A DNA stretch of 6,260 nt from Ktedonobacteraceae bacterium (GTDB taxonomy: Bacteria; Chloroflexota; Ktedonobacteria; Ktedonobacterales; Ktedonobacteraceae), in NCBI GenBank assembly GCA_017354095.1, contig JAFMRP010000295.1:1-6260 (forward strand), read 5' to 3'. The position numbers and the translations under genes were made by a program. The notes under the pieces were generated by a model. The model was not told the origin of the DNA. It saw only the letters and a program-made list of their open reading frames with translations, and made no database searches. The stretch's first letter is position 1; every line of letters begins with the position of its first letter. Positions 5,016 through 6,260 of the stretch are shown here, one piece after another.

Positions 5016-6155
5016 CTAAGACGACTTGAAAAGGGGATACAAACAGCGCAGGGTGCGGGTAGTTACCAGTATCCATAGGACAGTGAGCAGGCATAATAGC
5101 AGCATCCCACAAATCTCAAACAGATATAGCTGTGTATGCATACGCAAGGCATAGGTACCCGTCGTCAACACTCCCAGCGGATAGATGAAAGCCCACCATC
5201 CCAGGCTAAAGGGCAGGTGTGTTCGAGAGGCTCGCAGCGTCATCAGAAGTGCCAGGATAAACCAGTACATACCGAAGCCCCAGATGGGCAGGCTGAACAT
5301 GAGGCCAGCGATATGCAAGGTTTTACCAACCGTTTCCCAATGGACGCTGGCGGCTTCGCCAAGCGCGAAAATAGCGGTGATCGATTGTCCCGGCGGGCCC
5401 AGAATGAGCCAGAGCGTGGGCACCATTTCGCCTTGAGGAACTTTAAAGTAAGCGAGGCGAGCGTAGAAAAGGATAGTGATCATCGCCGCCAGTACGATGC
5501 CACTACCCCAGAGGATATAACTGAGCACCAGTATCTCTGTACGCAAGGAGATTGGCAGGTGTGGTATTAACAGCGCAGCGGGAACAGCCGCCCCAATCAG
5601 GGGAGCAACCGGCAAGAGCCAATTGCCGTAGGTTGCATCCGTCGTCAATGTATGGCGGGTAAACATCAGATAGGGGATAAAAACTGCTGAGAAGAGGCTC
5701 GCAATGATCCCGATCAGCCAGAGCGCCTGCGCGAAGAACAGGCACAGTGAGAAGCCAAACAGTTCAGGGCCGATAATCACAAAGCCACTCGCGAGGGTGA
5801 AGCACGCCATAGGCGGGGCGCCCCATGTTTGCGCTTGCATAAAATTATTCAAGCTGCTTTGCAATTGCTGTGGATGGTATATCCACTGTACAGCCCAGAG
5901 TAGTATTAGTAGAATAAACAGCAGCACACTGCTCATCCAGAGAACTCTGGCCAATAGATCGAGTAAGGACACGATGCCCAGGGTGTGGCTCATGCTAAGT
6001 TCCACGGGAGAGAGCTTCATACTGAGCGCGAGAATGCCAGTTCCCATCACGCAGGAAAACCAGACAGGGCTGATCTCCCTTCCTATGCGTTTCCAATAGT
6101 ATAATACTCCATTTATTCCTTTTTCCTTTTTCTCTGTACTCGTCTTTACTTCCAC
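5016..6155 (-). CDS. TDT/SLAC1-family membrane transporter
   Basis: This is an integral membrane protein of about 379 residues with about ten hydrophobic helices and short loops, the layout of the tellurite-resistance/dicarboxylate transporter (TDT) superfamily, which includes TehA, the Mae1 malate permease, the Ssu1 sulfite exporter and plant SLAC1 anion channels. Counting from the GTG at 6155, helices lie near 28-47, 69-93, 114-130, 133-162, 179-201, 206-235, 244-267, 279-307, 317-337 and 343-367. Family-like segments are PVWFSCVMGTGILA in helix 1, NWLLPVAPLIGAA (178-190), LGPPGQS (252-258) and WWAFIYPLGVLTTGTYAL (320-337). The N-terminal 25 residues are charged and cytoplasmic. Start: AGGAGG at 6166-6171 is 10 bases before GTG 6155, but only one base before an in-frame GTG at 6164, so the former is preferred. 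The substrate is an anion of unknown identity. It lies upstream of the mer cassette on the same strand, but the mer genes have their own promoter. Confidence 0.88.
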   Translation of the reverse strand: MEVKTSTEKKEKGINGVLYYWKRIGREISPVWFSCVMGTGILALSMKLSPVELSMSHTLGIVSLLDLLARVLWMSSVLLFILLILLWAVQWIYHPQQLQSSLNNFMQAQTWGAPPMACFTLASGFVIIGPELFGFSLCLFFAQALWLIGIIASLFSAVFIPYLMFTRHTLTTDATYGNWLLPVAPLIGAAVPAALLIPHLPISLRTEILVLSYILWGSGIVLAAMITILFYARLAYFKVPQGEMVPTLWLILGPPGQSITAIFALGEAASVHWETVGKTLHIAGLMFSLPIWGFGMYWFILALLMTLRASRTHLPFSLGWWAFIYPLGVLTTGTYALRMHTQLYLFEICGMLLLCLLTVLWILVTTRTLRCLYPLFKSS

Positions 6156-6165
6156 TTTTGCCACT

Positions 6166-6171
6166 CCTCCT
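6166..6171 (-). promoter_or_regulatory. Ribosome binding site of the TDT transporter
   Basis: On the minus strand this reads AGGAGG. It fixes the GTG at 6155 (10 bases away) as the more probable start, since the GTG at 6164 is only one base from the site. A possible promoter further upstream (TTGTTA at 6251-6256, TATAGC at 6230-6235) has a spacer of only 15 bases and is not claimed. Confidence 0.6.
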
Positions 6172-6260
6172 TGTTGAGTACTGGTGGATACACAGACAAA
6201 GCGATCTGCGTGGTAGCTGTCCAGGTGAAGCTATACAGCGACAGAAGCGCTAACAACGGG

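Noticed and set aside
5136..5570. Plus-strand 144-residue frame opposite the transporter
   Set aside because: Highly polar translation typical of the antisense of a hydrophobic gene; no start signal.
6230..6256. Promoter for the transporter (TTGTTA ... TATAGC, minus strand)
   Set aside because: The spacer is only 15 bases and both hexamers are weak matches; too little to claim.

Overview
The window is 6.3 kb of bacterial chromosome with three blocks. The mid-range base composition, an F420-type PPOX enzyme and a mercury operon led by its own regulator gene (the Gram-positive-style layout) suggest Chloroflexota (perhaps Ktedonobacteria) or a high-GC Gram-positive. This placement is inference; no rRNA or marker gene is present.

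Left block (1-3116, + strand): the 3' part of a PPOX-class, probably F420-dependent, flavin/deazaflavin oxidoreductase runs off the left edge. It is followed after 3 bases by an AraC-family regulator. After a 97-base gap with a strong ribosome binding site come an aldo/keto reductase and a short-chain dehydrogenase whose reading frames overlap by 4 bases. The two reductases are almost certainly co-translated, and the AraC protein is the obvious candidate regulator. The substrate cannot be read from sequence; carbonyl or xenobiotic reduction is the general theme.

Middle block (3392-4895, - strand): a compact mercury-resistance cassette, transcribed right to left as merR, a small cysteine-rich GDCCxC protein, then merB (organomercurial lyase). 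A typical MerR-type promoter precedes merR: -35 TTGACT, -10 TATACT, a 20-base spacer, and a dyad abutting the -35. MerR has the three mercury-binding cysteines with exact family spacing, and MerB has its catalytic Cys-Asp-Cys set. No merA, merT or merP lies in the window, so the mercuric ion released by MerB must be handled by genes elsewhere or by the small cysteine-rich protein. This cassette is the most interesting part of the window.

Right block (5016-6155, - strand): a ten-helix TDT/SLAC1-type transporter (tellurite-resistance/dicarboxylate/sulfite exporter superfamily), on the same strand as the mer cassette but separated from it by the mer promoter and two hairpins.

The convergent gap 3117-3391 contains no convincing gene and no canonical terminator. 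No tRNA, rRNA, CRISPR array, insertion sequence or phage feature was seen.
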